From Sphingobium sp. KCTC 72723 (lineage in GTDB: Bacteria; Pseudomonadota; Alphaproteobacteria; Sphingomonadales; Sphingomonadaceae), in NCBI RefSeq assembly GCF_014280435.1, contig NZ_CP060388.1, positions 3,485,501 through 3,549,500 on the forward strand: a stretch of DNA of 64,000 nt, in the 5' to 3' direction. Positions 24,601 through 33,727 of the stretch are shown piece by piece; within the stretch, counting starts at the first letter, position 1; the number at the start of each line of letters is the position of its first letter. The translations under genes and the position numbers were made by a program. A model generated the notes under the pieces. It was given only the letters and a program-made list of their open reading frames with translations, made no database searches and was not told the DNA's origin.

Positions 24601-24834
24601 CAGATCGACCGTGTTGAAGTAGCGGCCCCGGGCGCCGGAGCGCACAACATTGGCGGTGATGGCGATGGCCAGATGGGTCTTTCCTGTGCCTGTGCCGCCG
24701 ACCAGGACGATATTGCGCCGTGCGGGCAGGAACGCGCCGCTGTGCAATGAACGCACCAGCCCCTCGTTGATCGGCGTGCCCTCGAACCGGAAGGCGTCGA
24801 TGTCCTTCACGACTGGCAGCCTGGCAGCGGCCAT
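24601..24834 (-). pseudogene. istB: IstB fragment (IS21 family, third lineage)
   Basis: Encodes LPVVKDIDAFRFEGTPINEG, NIVLVGGTGTGKTHLAIAIT (Walker A) and RGRYFNTVDLVTR. The N-terminal domain is missing because a deletion joins istA to istB, and everything after the Walker A domain is lost at the recombinase junction. Confidence 0.85.
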
Positions 24835-25438
24835 CCGGTATCGGATCGACGCGGCATGACGATGCGTCGCCTCCGCTCGCAGACCTGCACCGTGCGTCGT
24901 GCCACCGTCGAGAGCACCGAGTAGCGGTTGCGGTCGAAGCTGATCAGGCAGGTGCCGGTCACGGCATGCTCACTCTCATTGAAGCCGTCGAACGGTCCCA
25001 GCATCGGCTGCAGCGCAGATCGTTCTATCTCCAGCACCTGCGCCACGGTCAGCTCGCCCTGTTCAGGATGGGGCTGCCGTTCCGCCCAGCGCCGACACTC
25101 GGCCTCCAGCCAGCCATTGAGCTCTTCGAGACTGGCGAACCGCAACCGGGGCTGGAAGAAGCGACCCCGGATCGTCTGCACCTGGTTCTCGACCTGACCC
25201 TTCTCCCATCCCGCCGCAGGCGAGCAGGCCGTGGGCTCGACCATATAATGGTCGGTCATAATCAGGAACCGCCGGTTGAAGACGCGTTCCTTGCCGGTGA
25301 ACACGCTCGTCACAGCCGTCTTCATATTATCGTAGATGCCGCGCCCTGGCACGCCGCCGAAGAAGGTAAAGCCGCGCGCATGCGCGTCGAACAGCATCTC
25401 CTGGCTCTCGCGAGGATAGGCCCGAACATAGACCCCGC
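24835..25438 (-). pseudogene. istA: IstA fragment (IS21 family, third lineage)
   Basis: Encodes [36 protein letters not shown] (second catalytic Asp), EKGQVENQVQTIRGRFFQPR (Glu) and NRYSVLSTVARRTVQV. It is cut at about 25438 by the IS110 fragment and fused downstream to the truncated istB. Confidence 0.85.
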
Positions 25439-25442
25439 GTGA

Positions 25443-25969
25443 CGCACACAGTCGCATATGTGCGACCTTTGACCGATCATCTTTTGGCCGTATATGACAA
25501 CGTCGTCGCCGAAGAAGCAAAGCTTGATCGGAAGCTCCGAGAGCTCGCGCGTAGCGACGAGACAGTGAGACGTTTCATGACGGTTCCAGGCATCGGAACG
25601 GTGACAGCCCTGGCTTACCGGCACGCGATTGACGATCCATCTCGATTTAAATCTGCCCAAACAGTGGGTGCCTATCTGGGCATGACGCCCAGACGATTTC
25701 AGTCGGGAAACATCGACATACAAGGGAAAGTGTCGAAGTGGGGAGACCGGGCGCTCCGCAGCTATCTCTATGAGGCGGCTACGGTCCTACTTTACAGGAC
25801 GAAGCGGCGATCGCAGCTCAAGGATTGGGGCGAGCAGCTTGCCCGTCGCGTCGGATCGAAAAAGGCGCACGTCGCAGTGGCACGCAAGCTGGCCATCATT
25901 TTGCATTGCATCTGGACTGACGGTACCGAATTTGAATGGGATAAGGGGAGTGCAATGATGCCTGCTTAA
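25443..25969 (+). pseudogene. IS110-family transposase, C-terminal part
   Basis: About 175 residues: [79 protein letters not shown]. The PGIG..TA and GLTP-like motifs and the serine-containing QSG block define the Transposase_20 domain of IS110. The N-terminal DEDD domain is missing; the junction with istA lies at about 25440. The sequence to about 26180 may be its 3' flank. Confidence 0.85.
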
Positions 25970-26189
25970 CCCGCCCAAAAATCACCGGCGTGTAGTCAAA
26001 ACGCCAGTGGTGCCGTCGTCAGGACGGTGGTGATGGTGACCTCGCTGGATCGGCTGTTGTGGCCTTGGCCAACATCGTTGCACACATAGAGGCCCTCGCC
26101 CCGAAAACCATCATGAGGCTCTGACCTCGAAAAGGACCATGACCCTGACGGTCCAGCACTACTGAGGTTGACAGCTACCCGCAATTAAA
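25970..26189. other. Non-coding stretch, probable IS110 downstream region
   Basis: 220 bp without a supportable gene between the IS110 and IS256 fragments. Nothing else was recognised. Confidence 0.3.
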
Positions 26190-26298
26190 GGGCCGATCCA
26201 CAAGCCACCTTGTTCAAATGCGGCACTGGCAGCGCCTCCGGCCAAAAGCTGGTCGAGAAGCGCATGGGGAATAACGGGTTCTTTACGTCGTGACATAG
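26190..26298 (-). pseudogene. IS256-family transposase, N-terminal fragment
   Basis: Starting at the ATG at 26298: MSRRKEPVIPHALLDQLLAG then AASAAFEQGGL, the standard N-terminus of IS256 transposases. AAGGAGTCCCACT precedes it as ribosome-binding site. The frame then runs into other sequence. The adjacent end CCTGACAGTCCC (26344-26355) is the element's left terminus. Confidence 0.75.
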
Positions 26299-26355
26299 TG
26301 GGACTCCTTGTTGCCCATTATGCCCGGTCACACACGGAAATCCTGACAGTCCCCT

Positions 26356-26813
26356 TTCTGTCGTTTTCACACTTTGGCTATCGATGACACCCGCGCTGGG
26401 AGAAGCTTCCCGACCCATCGCTTCACGTGCCATTAGCAGCAGGGCGTGGTTGATCGATTTCCACACACCCATTGCGCTCCATCGGTAGAAATAATGCTGT
26501 ACCGTGGTCATGGGCGGAAATAGCCCTGGCGGCAGCATCCGCCACGGCAGGCCGCCCCGAAGCAGATAAAGGATCGCCTCGACAATCTGCCGGTAATCCC
26601 AAACTGGCGGACGACCGAGCTTCGAACGCGGTGGGAGCAGCGGTTCCAAAATCGCCCATTCCGCGTCAGTCAGATCACTTGGCAAAAGCAGTTCGGCTCT
26701 GGCATACTGCCGCCGGGTGGTGTCGGTCCACATGTGTCACTCCGTCGTCGTTTCGCAACTCCGACTGAATCACATCTCGCTGATATCACCCAACTTCTTT
26801 TTCGGTCAGCCTC
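26356..26813 (-). pseudogene. IS5-family transposase, 5' fragment (interrupted by IS256)
   Basis: ATG at 26733, product MWTDTTRRQYARAELLLPSD through GVIDSQSVKTTE. It breaks at the IS256 end, with the target duplication CTTTCTGT. The continuation is at 23174-23647. Confidence 0.88.
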
Positions 26814-27065
26814 TAAATAGCGGCGGGCACAATGTGCTAGTCGCTAGCAGTGATCCCATTCCCGTCGGTCAGGAGGACAGGTCGAACGCTGATCTCCATT
26901 GCGGTCGCGCGCGGCGATGGGCTAGCATTGGTCATTCTTTTATAATGATCTAAAATTGTTATTCCGTTAAGCATTGGTCGCATAAGGCTTCGCTATTGAA
27001 GGAACACCGGCTAAAAAGCATTTGCTGCTTTGTTATCCCCATGTGTCAGGAACGGTAATCTCACG
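26814..27065. promoter_or_regulatory. Upstream region of the type I secretion ABC gene
   Basis: 252 bp with no gene. AT-rich around TTTTATAATGATCTAAAATTG (26938-26958), a possible -10 region. GTCAGGAACGG lies 9-19 bp before the ATG. The promoter of the exporter operon is expected here, unless it came from the displaced popZ side. Confidence 0.4.
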
Positions 27066-28892
27066 ATGCGCCATGTCGAGCTCGACAACCCCTTGTTGAC
27101 AGCGTTGCGCGCATGCAAAACCCATTTTGTTTATGCCGCCATATTCAGCGGCCTCATCAATCTGCTCTACATCGTTCCCTCAATCTTCATGCTTCAGGTA
27201 TATGATCGCGTAGTTCCGACACGCGGCGGCGCGACGCTTCTCTTGCTTACAGTCGTCCTGACGGTGTCCCTTGTCGTTTTTGCCATTCTCGATGCAGTGC
27301 GCCTGCGGCTTTTGCTTCGCGCCAGCATACGCCTGGAAAAACGCGCAGCGCCTGCGATCCTGGACCGAATTCTCGCTGCAGGGGATACGTCGCCTGCTCA
27401 ACGGTCTCAGGCCATGCGGGATTTCGACACATTGCGCGCAACACTCACTGGCCCGGCTATCGTCGCTTTGTTCGATGCACCCTGGGCACCCATTTACATC
27501 ATCATATCCTATCTGCTTCATCCCTTGATTGGCCTTCTCGCTTTGCTCAGCTGCGTCTTGCTAGCGGGCGTCGCGATTGCGAGCAATTACGCCACCAAGC
27601 AGGGGCTGGCGCTGGCAGTGCAGAAAACAGGACTGGCCAGTCGATATCAGGAATTCTCGATCCAGTCCGCCGAAGTGGTACGCACGCTTGGAATGCGAAA
27701 AGCCATAGTCAACAAACATCTTACCGAGCGGATCGAGATTACCAACAGTCAGACATCGGTCGCGGCGATGTCTGGAAACTTTCTGGCAATTACCAAGTTT
27801 CTGCGCCTGTTGCTGCAGTCGATGGCATTGGCCTTAGGTGCATGGCTCGCCATCAACCAGAGCATTTCAGCGGGGGCAATATTCGCAGCGTCATTTATTC
27901 TGGGGAGGGCATTGCAACCTGTCGAGCAGATTCTCAATGCGTTCAAAAACGTCATGGACGCTCGTACCGCCTATCGCAATTTAGACGGATTTTGCCGGCA
28001 ACCCCAATTGGCGCGCCAGTACACCAGTCTGCCAGCTCCCGAAGGAATGGTGGAGCTGGAAGGCGTTACAGTCCGGGCGCCCGGATCCGACCAGCTCATT
28101 TTGTCCGATATCAGTTTCACCATCACGCCCGGTGAAATAATCGCGCTTCTAGGTCCGAGCGGAGCCGGGAAATCTACCCTGCTGCGCGTACTGGCCGGTG
28201 CACTGGCACCCGATGAAGGAGAGGTGCGCATCGACGGAGCGCGTCTGGAAGATTGGGACCGCGAAGCGCTTGCTCGGCATGTCGGTTTCATGCCGCAGAC
28301 TCCCACATTGTTCCCGGCTACCGTACATGCAAACATATCGCGATTTCGCGCCTATGAGTCAGGCACGCAGGAGCGCCTCGACGAACGTGTGGTCGCAGCA
28401 GCCACGAAGGCTGGTGCACATGAGCTTATCCTGCGCTTTCCCAAAAGCTATGATACCATGCTGAATATCGGCGAAGGCAGCGGACTGTCTGCTGGACAAC
28501 GGCAGATGGTCGCCTTGTCCCGGGCACTATTTGATGATCCCAAAATTTTATTTCTTGATGAACCGAACGCGCATCTGGACATGAACGGCGAGAACAAAAT
28601 GCTCGAACTGCTCACCGATCTTAAGAAGCGAGGCGCTACAGTCGTGGTGTCCACACACCGCACGGGACTGCTGCAATGTGTCGATAAAATCATGCTCATC
28701 AATAATGGCATTCTGCAGGCATTTGGAACGCGCGACGAGTTTGTGCGTCCAACCGCAGCTGTGGGCAATCGCGCAGCCCCGAGCAAAGCGCAAAAGAGTG
28801 GCGCGAAGCCACCGCCGCCCGGAAGCAAAGCACAGACCGCTTCGATCGCGCCGCAGTCAGCGTCTCCTGCTGAAAATTCGGGTGACGCATGA
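27066..28892 (+). CDS. Type I secretion ABC transporter (PrtD/AtrD-like)
   Basis: 608 residues from MRHVELDNPLLTALRACKTH at 27066; the frame is open upstream to 27030. The membrane domain (about 20-300) has six hydrophobic segments and the sequence SIFMLQVYDRVVPTRGGATL typical of PrtD-type exporters. There is no N-terminal C39 peptidase or CLD, as in exporters of RTX enzymes. The nucleotide-binding domain has Walker A GPSGAGKST, signature LSAGQRQMV, Walker B KILFLDEPNAHLD and H-loop STHR. A 60-residue Ala/Pro/Ser-rich tail follows. It would energise export of the RTX protein at 11184 through the adaptor at 28889 and TolC at 9558. Its stop codon overlaps the next start (ATGA). Confidence 0.93.
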   Translation: MRHVELDNPLLTALRACKTHFVYAAIFSGLINLLYIVPSIFMLQVYDRVVPTRGGATLLLLTVVLTVSLVVFAILDAVRLRLLLRASIRLEKRAAPAILDRILAAGDTSPAQRSQAMRDFDTLRATLTGPAIVALFDAPWAPIYIIISYLLHPLIGLLALLSCVLLAGVAIASNYATKQGLALAVQKTGLASRYQEFSIQSAEVVRTLGMRKAIVNKHLTERIEITNSQTSVAAMSGNFLAITKFLRLLLQSMALALGAWLAINQSISAGAIFAASFILGRALQPVEQILNAFKNVMDARTAYRNLDGFCRQPQLARQYTSLPAPEGMVELEGVTVRAPGSDQLILSDISFTITPGEIIALLGPSGAGKSTLLRVLAGALAPDEGEVRIDGARLEDWDREALARHVGFMPQTPTLFPATVHANISRFRAYESGTQERLDERVVAAATKAGAHELILRFPKSYDTMLNIGEGSGLSAGQRQMVALSRALFDDPKILFLDEPNAHLDMNGENKMLELLTDLKKRGATVVVSTHRTGLLQCVDKIMLINNGILQAFGTRDEFVRPTAAVGNRAAPSKAQKSGAKPPPPGSKAQTASIAPQSASPAENSGDA

Positions 28893-30268
28893 TGAATTTG
28901 AAACTCTTCAAAACGCAGGATATTGGCCCCGTCGTTGACACGGGTTTCGCAGAGCAGGCCCAACTTGATGATTCGCCCGATCATTCGCTCAAGATCGGTA
29001 TAAGCGTAGCGGTTTTCTTCTTCGTCATCCTGCTGGGTTGGGCTGCCTTCGCCAGGCTTGACGCAGCTGCCTATGGCGAAGGCCAGATATCGGTGAGCGG
29101 CAATCGCCAGACCCTTCAGCATCGTGAGGGTGGCATAATACAGGGGCTTTCCGTTCGCGAAGGTCAGCATGTTGGAGCCGGGCAAGTGCTTATCCGGCTG
29201 CAGGGCGCCGAGGTCGAAGCAGCCGAACGCGCCCTTGCCGGGAGCATGATCGACTTACTGGCGCAACGCGCGCGACTGGAAGCAGAGGTGCGGGGTTTAC
29301 CCATTGCATCGCCTAAGGAGTTTGCTTCTTACACAGGCGACGACAAGGACCTCGCGAAACGCGCCATGGCGCTTCAGAGCGATCTGCTTAAAGCCCGCTC
29401 ACAGGCGCTTCTGGCAAGTCGATCCGTACTTCGGCAACAGGCCACGGGCTATGCGCAGACCACGGGAGGATTTTCCGCTCAGGCGCGCGCCAGCGCGAGC
29501 CAGCTTGCTTCTTTACAAGCACAGCTGGAAAGCACAAAAAGGCTCGAGCAGGAAGGCTATGCGTCCGTCAACTCCGTGCGTGCGATCGAGCGTCAGATTC
29601 AAGCTCTGCAGGGTCAATCGGCGGACTATGCGTCGCGCGCCGCTGCGGGACGTTCGCAAGTGGGTCAAACCCAGCAGGAGGCCGTCAGTACGACTAGAAA
29701 ATATGTCGAGGACAGTGCTCAGACACTGGGTAACACGCAATTCCAAATCAACGAGACCATGCCGAAGTGGATTTCTGCAAAACAGCAACTTGAACGCACG
29801 ATCATTCGCGCGCCTATGGCGGGACGGGTGGTGGGCTTGCGGTATTTTTCCGTCGGCGGTGTCGTCAATGCCGGTGTTCCCATTCTCGACATCGTTCCCG
29901 ATGCCGCGCCTCTGATCGTCAAGGCCAATTTCGCGCCAGGCGACATAGACGGCGTTCGCGAAGGCGAAAGCGCAGAAGTGAAGTTTCTATCGATGCATGA
30001 ACGCGACTTGCCGATACTCCTCGGCACGATCAAAAATGTCTCGGCAGACAGTCTACGTGATGAACAGAGCGGGAAAAGTTATTTCGCAGCCGAAGTTGTC
30101 GTTCCAACGAGCCAATTGGCGATTCTTAAGACTGTGCGTGGCCCTGATCTTGGAATCCGACCCGGTGTCCCGGTCTCCGTAGTTGTCAAATTGCGCAAGC
30201 GTACGGCACTGCAATATCTGCTTTCCCCTCTGACTGAGGCTTTTTCGCGGTCGTTCCACGAACAATAG
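28889..30268 (+). CDS. HlyD-type membrane fusion protein of the type I exporter
   Basis: 459 residues (a second ATG at 28892 is equally possible). After a short cytosolic N-terminus, one transmembrane segment (ISVAVFFFVILLGWAAFARL, about 39-58) leads into the periplasmic part: lipoyl half QTLQHREGGIIQGLSVREGQ, a long coiled coil (about 115-300), the second lipoyl half with TIIRAPMAGRVVGLRYFSVGG, and the beta-barrel domain ending in VVKLRKRTALQYLLSPL. This is the PrtE/HlyD layout that links the ABC transporter to TolC. It is translationally coupled to the ABC gene and is the last gene before the IS debris at 30334. Confidence 0.93.
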   Translation: MMNLKLFKTQDIGPVVDTGFAEQAQLDDSPDHSLKIGISVAVFFFVILLGWAAFARLDAAAYGEGQISVSGNRQTLQHREGGIIQGLSVREGQHVGAGQVLIRLQGAEVEAAERALAGSMIDLLAQRARLEAEVRGLPIASPKEFASYTGDDKDLAKRAMALQSDLLKARSQALLASRSVLRQQATGYAQTTGGFSAQARASASQLASLQAQLESTKRLEQEGYASVNSVRAIERQIQALQGQSADYASRAAAGRSQVGQTQQEAVSTTRKYVEDSAQTLGNTQFQINETMPKWISAKQQLERTIIRAPMAGRVVGLRYFSVGGVVNAGVPILDIVPDAAPLIVKANFAPGDIDGVREGESAEVKFLSMHERDLPILLGTIKNVSADSLRDEQSGKSYFAAEVVVPTSQLAILKTVRGPDLGIRPGVPVSVVVKLRKRTALQYLLSPLTEAFSRSFHEQ

Positions 30269-30333
30269 CACCTGGCAGCCTTTGCAATCGCGAGGGGTGA
30301 TGGTCAGCTAGCCCGTCTTATTCACCGGTCTTA

Positions 30334-30403
30334 GAGGCTGACTCATAAAGAAGCGGTTTGATTACAGTCGCGTGCGATTCTGCGGGTGATTTGGTTGACG
30401 GAT
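30334..30403 (-). mobile_element. IS5 3'-end remnant
   Basis: AGAGGCTGACTCATAAAGAAG onward encodes on the minus strand ASVNQITRRIARDCNQTASL, the tail of the IS5 transposase seen at 23174. Only about 70 bp remain. Another 39 bp of unassigned sequence separates it from IS66 copy 2. Confidence 0.8.
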
Positions 30404-30485
30404 GCCTCCAGCGACGTAATGGGAAGGTCAGTGATAAGCTTCGTACGCATCCGATAGCCGCCGCGAGTTGTCGCGGTGCGGGGGT

Positions 30486-32156
30486 TTAGGCGGCGATTTC
30501 TTCGGCGGCCTGCTGCTGAGCAGCTTTCCAATGCCAAGGGAGGAGTTCGTGAAGGCGGTTCTGTGGGATGTCGGCGATCCGGGCGAGGACGTCGGTGAAC
30601 CAGGCGAGCGGATCAACGTCGTTGAGCCGAGCCGTGCCGAACAGGCTGAACATCATCGCGGCGCGCTGGCCGCCGCGGTCTGAGCCCACAAACAACCAGG
30701 CTTTTCTTCCCCGGGCAACGCTGCGCAGCTGGCGTTCCGCGGCGTTGTTCGAGAGGCATATCCGGCCATCGGCGAGGAATGTGGTGAAGCCCGCCCAGTC
30801 GTTCTGAAGGTAGGCGATGGCCTTGGCCACGGCATCGTGACGAGAGAGCTTGCTGCGCGTCTCGCGCATCCAGGCCTCCAGTTCGGCAACGATCGGAGCG
30901 GACAGCTCCTGGCGAACGGCCAGGCGCTCGGCGGAAGGCTTGCCGTTGATGTCGCGCTCGATGGCAAAGAGCCGATCGATGATCTCGAGCGCCTCGGTCG
31001 CCAGCGGCGAGATGAGCGGCGCGGTGCCCTTTTTCTTGTTGCGCTTGAGCTGCTGCCGGATGTCGACGAGCTTGAAGAATTCCCGGCGTGCATGAACCCA
31101 GCAATTTGCGCGCGTCATGGGCTTATCCGCCCAGCCTTCCGCGAACAGGGCATTGAAGCCGGCATATCTGTCGACCTGGAGAATACCGGTATAGCCGGCC
31201 AGGTGGGCGCGCGGATGCTCGCCCCTGCGATCGCTGGAGTAGTAGCACAGCGCCACTGGCGGCGCCGGGCCGCCGAACGGGCGATCGTCGCGCACATAGT
31301 CCCATATCCGCGCCACGCTGGTTTTCAGTTTGGCCAGAAGTGGAACGGTGGTGTCGTCGGCATGCAGGCGGTCAGCGGCGAGCCCATGAGCCTCCAGCAG
31401 CAGGAACAGGGGTTTCACCGCCACGCAGATCGCGCCGATCTGATCCGCGAGCGTCGAGAGGCTCAAGGGGATGCCTTCGGCCTCGAGTCGATCACGCTGG
31501 CTATTGAGGGGCTGGTGCAGACCGTACTTCTGGAAGGCCAGGTTTGCCAGGAAGTGCGGCCCGAACATCCCGCGCGGCGTCACGTGGAAGGGTGCCGGTG
31601 GCTGGCTGATCTTCTCGCACTTACGGCACGAGACCTTTTCCCGGACCGTCTGGATCACCTTGTGGCGAGCGGGAACTCTCTCGAGCGTTTCGGTGATCGC
31701 CGGGGGCAGATGGCTCAGATCGTCCGAGCCGCAGCACGGGCAGAGTTCTGGCGCCGGGATAACGACCTTCTCGCGCGGCACGTCGGCCGGGAAGTCGCGG
31801 CGGGTGGAACGCTTGCGGGTGAACGCTGCAACCGTGCTGGTCTTGTCGGCTGCAATTTGGCCAAGCAGTTCGGCCTCGCTGGCATTGGCCTCGAGTTCCT
31901 CGAAGGTGAGTTCGAGCTGACCCAGCAGACGCCGGCTGCGCTCGGAACTCGCGCCGTATTTGTCGCGGCGCATCGTCTCGTTCATCAGTTCGAGGTGGGC
32001 GTTGCGGGCCAGCAGATCAGCGTTGATCGCCCAAACTTTCGCGACCTCGGCCTCGGCTACGAACAGCTTTACCTGGGCCTGCTCGGCCCGCTCCCGAACG
32101 ACGGCAACCTCAGCGCGAAGCTGGACGAGCTCGTCGGATGGGTCGCTTGCGGCCAT
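30486..32156 (-). CDS. tnpC: IS66-family transposase TnpC, copy 2
   Basis: A 556-residue protein nearly identical to the one at 867-2537, with the same coiled coil, zinc-finger-like CPCC...CRKC pair, HADDTTVPLL and NNAAERQLRSVARGRKAWLF blocks. Differences include IPQNRLHELL here against IPQKRLHELL there, and SAERLAV against AAERLAV. It is intact. Its own operon promoter side (tnpA) is truncated, so expression may depend on the flanking istA fragment. Confidence 0.95.
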   Translation of the reverse strand: MAASDPSDELVQLRAEVAVVRERAEQAQVKLFVAEAEVAKVWAINADLLARNAHLELMNETMRRDKYGASSERSRRLLGQLELTFEELEANASEAELLGQIAADKTSTVAAFTRKRSTRRDFPADVPREKVVIPAPELCPCCGSDDLSHLPPAITETLERVPARHKVIQTVREKVSCRKCEKISQPPAPFHVTPRGMFGPHFLANLAFQKYGLHQPLNSQRDRLEAEGIPLSLSTLADQIGAICVAVKPLFLLLEAHGLAADRLHADDTTVPLLAKLKTSVARIWDYVRDDRPFGGPAPPVALCYYSSDRRGEHPRAHLAGYTGILQVDRYAGFNALFAEGWADKPMTRANCWVHARREFFKLVDIRQQLKRNKKKGTAPLISPLATEALEIIDRLFAIERDINGKPSAERLAVRQELSAPIVAELEAWMRETRSKLSRHDAVAKAIAYLQNDWAGFTTFLADGRICLSNNAAERQLRSVARGRKAWLFVGSDRGGQRAAMMFSLFGTARLNDVDPLAWFTDVLARIADIPQNRLHELLPWHWKAAQQQAAEEIAA

Positions 32157-32275
32157 GCTCTTTTATAGCACGAACTTGCCGAAAACCCCAGGATTTAAGC
32201 CAGTTTTCCCGCATATTTTTCCCGCCAAGGTGCCTGGACAGGCGGGATTTCTCTCACCTTGATTGACGCTGGGGA

Positions 32276-32623
32276 TCAGCCGACCTGCGTCGGGCGCCAG
32301 GTCTCCTGGGGGTTACGCCAGTCTATGCCCTCGAGCAGGCAGGCCATCGCTGAAGCCGAGATCGCGACCGTTCCGTCCTTTGCGGCGGGCCACACAAAAC
32401 GTCCTTTTTCCAGACGTTTTGCGTATAAGGACATCCCGAGGCCGTCATGCCACAGAATTTTGCAAAGCGACCCGCTCCGGCCCCGGAAGACATAAAGGTC
32501 ACCAGCATGGACGTCCTTGTTCAGCGACTGCTGAACCTGCAAGGCCAGCGACCTCATTCCCCGGCGCATGTCTGTATGCCCTAGCGCGAGCCAGACCTTA
32601 CCGCCGCTCGGGACCGGGATCAT
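32276..32623 (-). CDS. tnpB: IS66-family protein TnpB, intact
   Basis: 115 residues, MIPVPSGGKVWLALGHTDMR to ETWRPTQVG. This is the IS66 Orf2 protein, of full length, with the conserved DVHAGDLYVFRGR and CKILWHDGLGMSLYAKRLEKG blocks. It is the undamaged counterpart of the gene broken at 2657-5798 and shows the pre-insertion target site of the IS21 element. Confidence 0.95.
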   Translation of the reverse strand: MIPVPSGGKVWLALGHTDMRRGMRSLALQVQQSLNKDVHAGDLYVFRGRSGSLCKILWHDGLGMSLYAKRLEKGRFVWPAAKDGTVAISASAMACLLEGIDWRNPQETWRPTQVG

Positions 32624-32867
32624 CGGATCAGCGCCTTCAGAACAGCAGCGGCCACATCCGGCGGCGCCGAGGCGAAGATGTTCACGCGTCGCCCGCCAGG
32701 CAAATCCACCACAACAGCTGGCGCAGATGACAACTGGTTGCCGCCTGCCTCGTCAAGCACGACAGCTTCGACGAAGCCGACCTCCGCCGGCGACGCAGCG
32801 GCCTGCATTTCAGCTTTGCGGCGCCAAGTGTAAACCAACGCCGTCGACACATCATACTGCCGGGCTA
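32620..32867 (-). pseudogene. tnpA: IS66 TnpA, 5'-truncated
   Basis: Retains ARQYDVSTALVYTWRRKAEM to VLKALIR. The first 37 or so residues seen in copy 1 are replaced by IstA sequence at 32868. An in-frame ATG at 32880, from the foreign sequence, could still give an 86-residue product. Confidence 0.88.
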
Positions 32868-33136
32868 ACCAGATCAGCATATAGCTGCTTGGCTGTCCGC
32901 TTCTGCTTGCGCGACTTGCCGGATTCCACCCGCAGCCACGTCGTCAATTTTTCTGCAAACTGATCAAGCTTGCTCGGCCGTTTGGGAACCTTGAACGTCG
33001 GCTCCACCGCGTCATCGCGCAGATATTTGCGGATCGTGTTGCGCGATAATCCAGTCCGCCGCCTGATCTCGCGAATGGGGATGCCTTGCCGAAAATGCCA
33101 GCGGCGGATCACACTGAGTAAGTCCATGTCGATCAC
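32868..33136 (-). pseudogene. istA: IstA N-terminal fragment (IS21 family, fourth lineage)
   Basis: From the ATG at 33136: MIDMDLLSVIRRWHFRQGIP, IREIRRRTGLSRNTIRKYLR (helix-turn-helix), FKVPKRPSKLDQFAEKLTTW, KSRKQKRTAKQLYADL. A standard IS21 IstA N-terminus, cut at 32868 by the IS66 remnant. Confidence 0.88.
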
Positions 33137-33169
33137 TCCGATGCCTCCTGACTGTCAGCCAGGGGCTAG

Positions 33170-33236
33170 GAAAACATGGGTCAATTCTCAGTGAAAACTT
33201 ATAACCCTCCCGGGTCACTTCTCAGTGCAACTCAAC
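33170..33236. repeat. IS21-type end with two repeats
   Basis: TGGGTCAATTCTCAGTGAAAA (33178) and CGGGTCACTTCTCAGTGCAAC (33210) are two copies of a terminal repeat spaced 32 bp apart. The element end is likely the CA at about 33236. The sequence beyond it is SulP coding sequence. Confidence 0.65.
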
Positions 33237-33535
33237 AGTGCAGGCCATGGCTTTGGACCAGCGCGGCGACGAACAGCGCCACCGATCCCGCCGCGCCGGA
33301 AATCATCGCGGGACGCCTCCCCGAAAAAGGCAATGACGATGCCGATGATGAAGGAAGCAAACAGGCCAACCTGCGGATTTATCACCGCGACAAAGGAGAA
33401 GGCAATGACTTCGGGTATAAGCGCGAAGGTGCCGACCATTCCGGCCAATATGTCGCGCCGGGCATTGCCCGCGCCATCGAACCATTCAGCGCGGTAGCGC
33501 GAAAAAATGTTGCTGTTTGTGAATATACCAACGTC
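33237..33535 (-). pseudogene. SulP-family anion transporter, N-terminal fragment with frameshift
   Basis: On the minus strand: FSRYRAEWFDGAGNARRDIL, AGMVGTFALIPEVIAFSFVA, VINPQVGLFASFIIGIVIAF. This is the start of a SulP (sulfate permease/STAS) transporter. After IVIAFFG the frame is broken near 33316-33322; the correct continuation RPAMISGAAGSVALFVAALV is in another frame. The gene is then cut by the IS21 end at 33236, losing more than three quarters of the protein. The upstream 33536-33727 (192 bp) has no recognised content, and the true start is not clear. Confidence 0.72.
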
Positions 33536-33727
33536 AGCCGCAGAGACGGGTCGTCCAGATGGGCGAAACGCCCCGCGACATGCGTTGTCCAGCGGATCGG
33601 CGGCCGGAATAGCCACCCGGAATTGCACCGGGCCCATGCGGATGGCGGTTCCATATCGTGGCCGCGCGCGAACGGCAAGAGTAGCCGGGCCGTTACGCAA
33701 CGGCACTGTAGGGGCGATTCAGGCAAC

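Larger units (their letters stand above)
23167..26813 (-). mobile_element. IS5 element split by a hollowed-out IS256 element
   Basis: The outer ends are IS5 ends: GGCTGACTCATAAAGAAG near 23167 and the complement of GAGGCTGACCGAAAAAGAAG ending at 26813. The IS5 transposase is cut after ...AAAACGACAGAAAG and resumes at the same point, with CTTTCTGT present at both cut sites (23640-23647 and 26356-26363), an 8-bp target duplication. Directly inside are the inverted ends GGGACTGTCAGG (23648-23659) and CCTGACAGTCCC (26344-26355). An IS256-type start lies next to the right end. The interior is now filled with IS21, IS66, recombinase and IS110 fragments. Confidence 0.8.
30443..32867 (-). mobile_element. 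IS66-family element, copy 2, truncated at its tnpA end
   Basis: Begins at the same terminal GTACGCATCCG as copy 1 and is nearly identical through tnpC and tnpB. It lacks the nested IS21 element. It ends at 32867 inside tnpA, where IS21-type istA sequence begins. The right terminal repeat is lost, so no target duplication can be paired with TAAGCTTC at 30435-30442. Confidence 0.92.
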
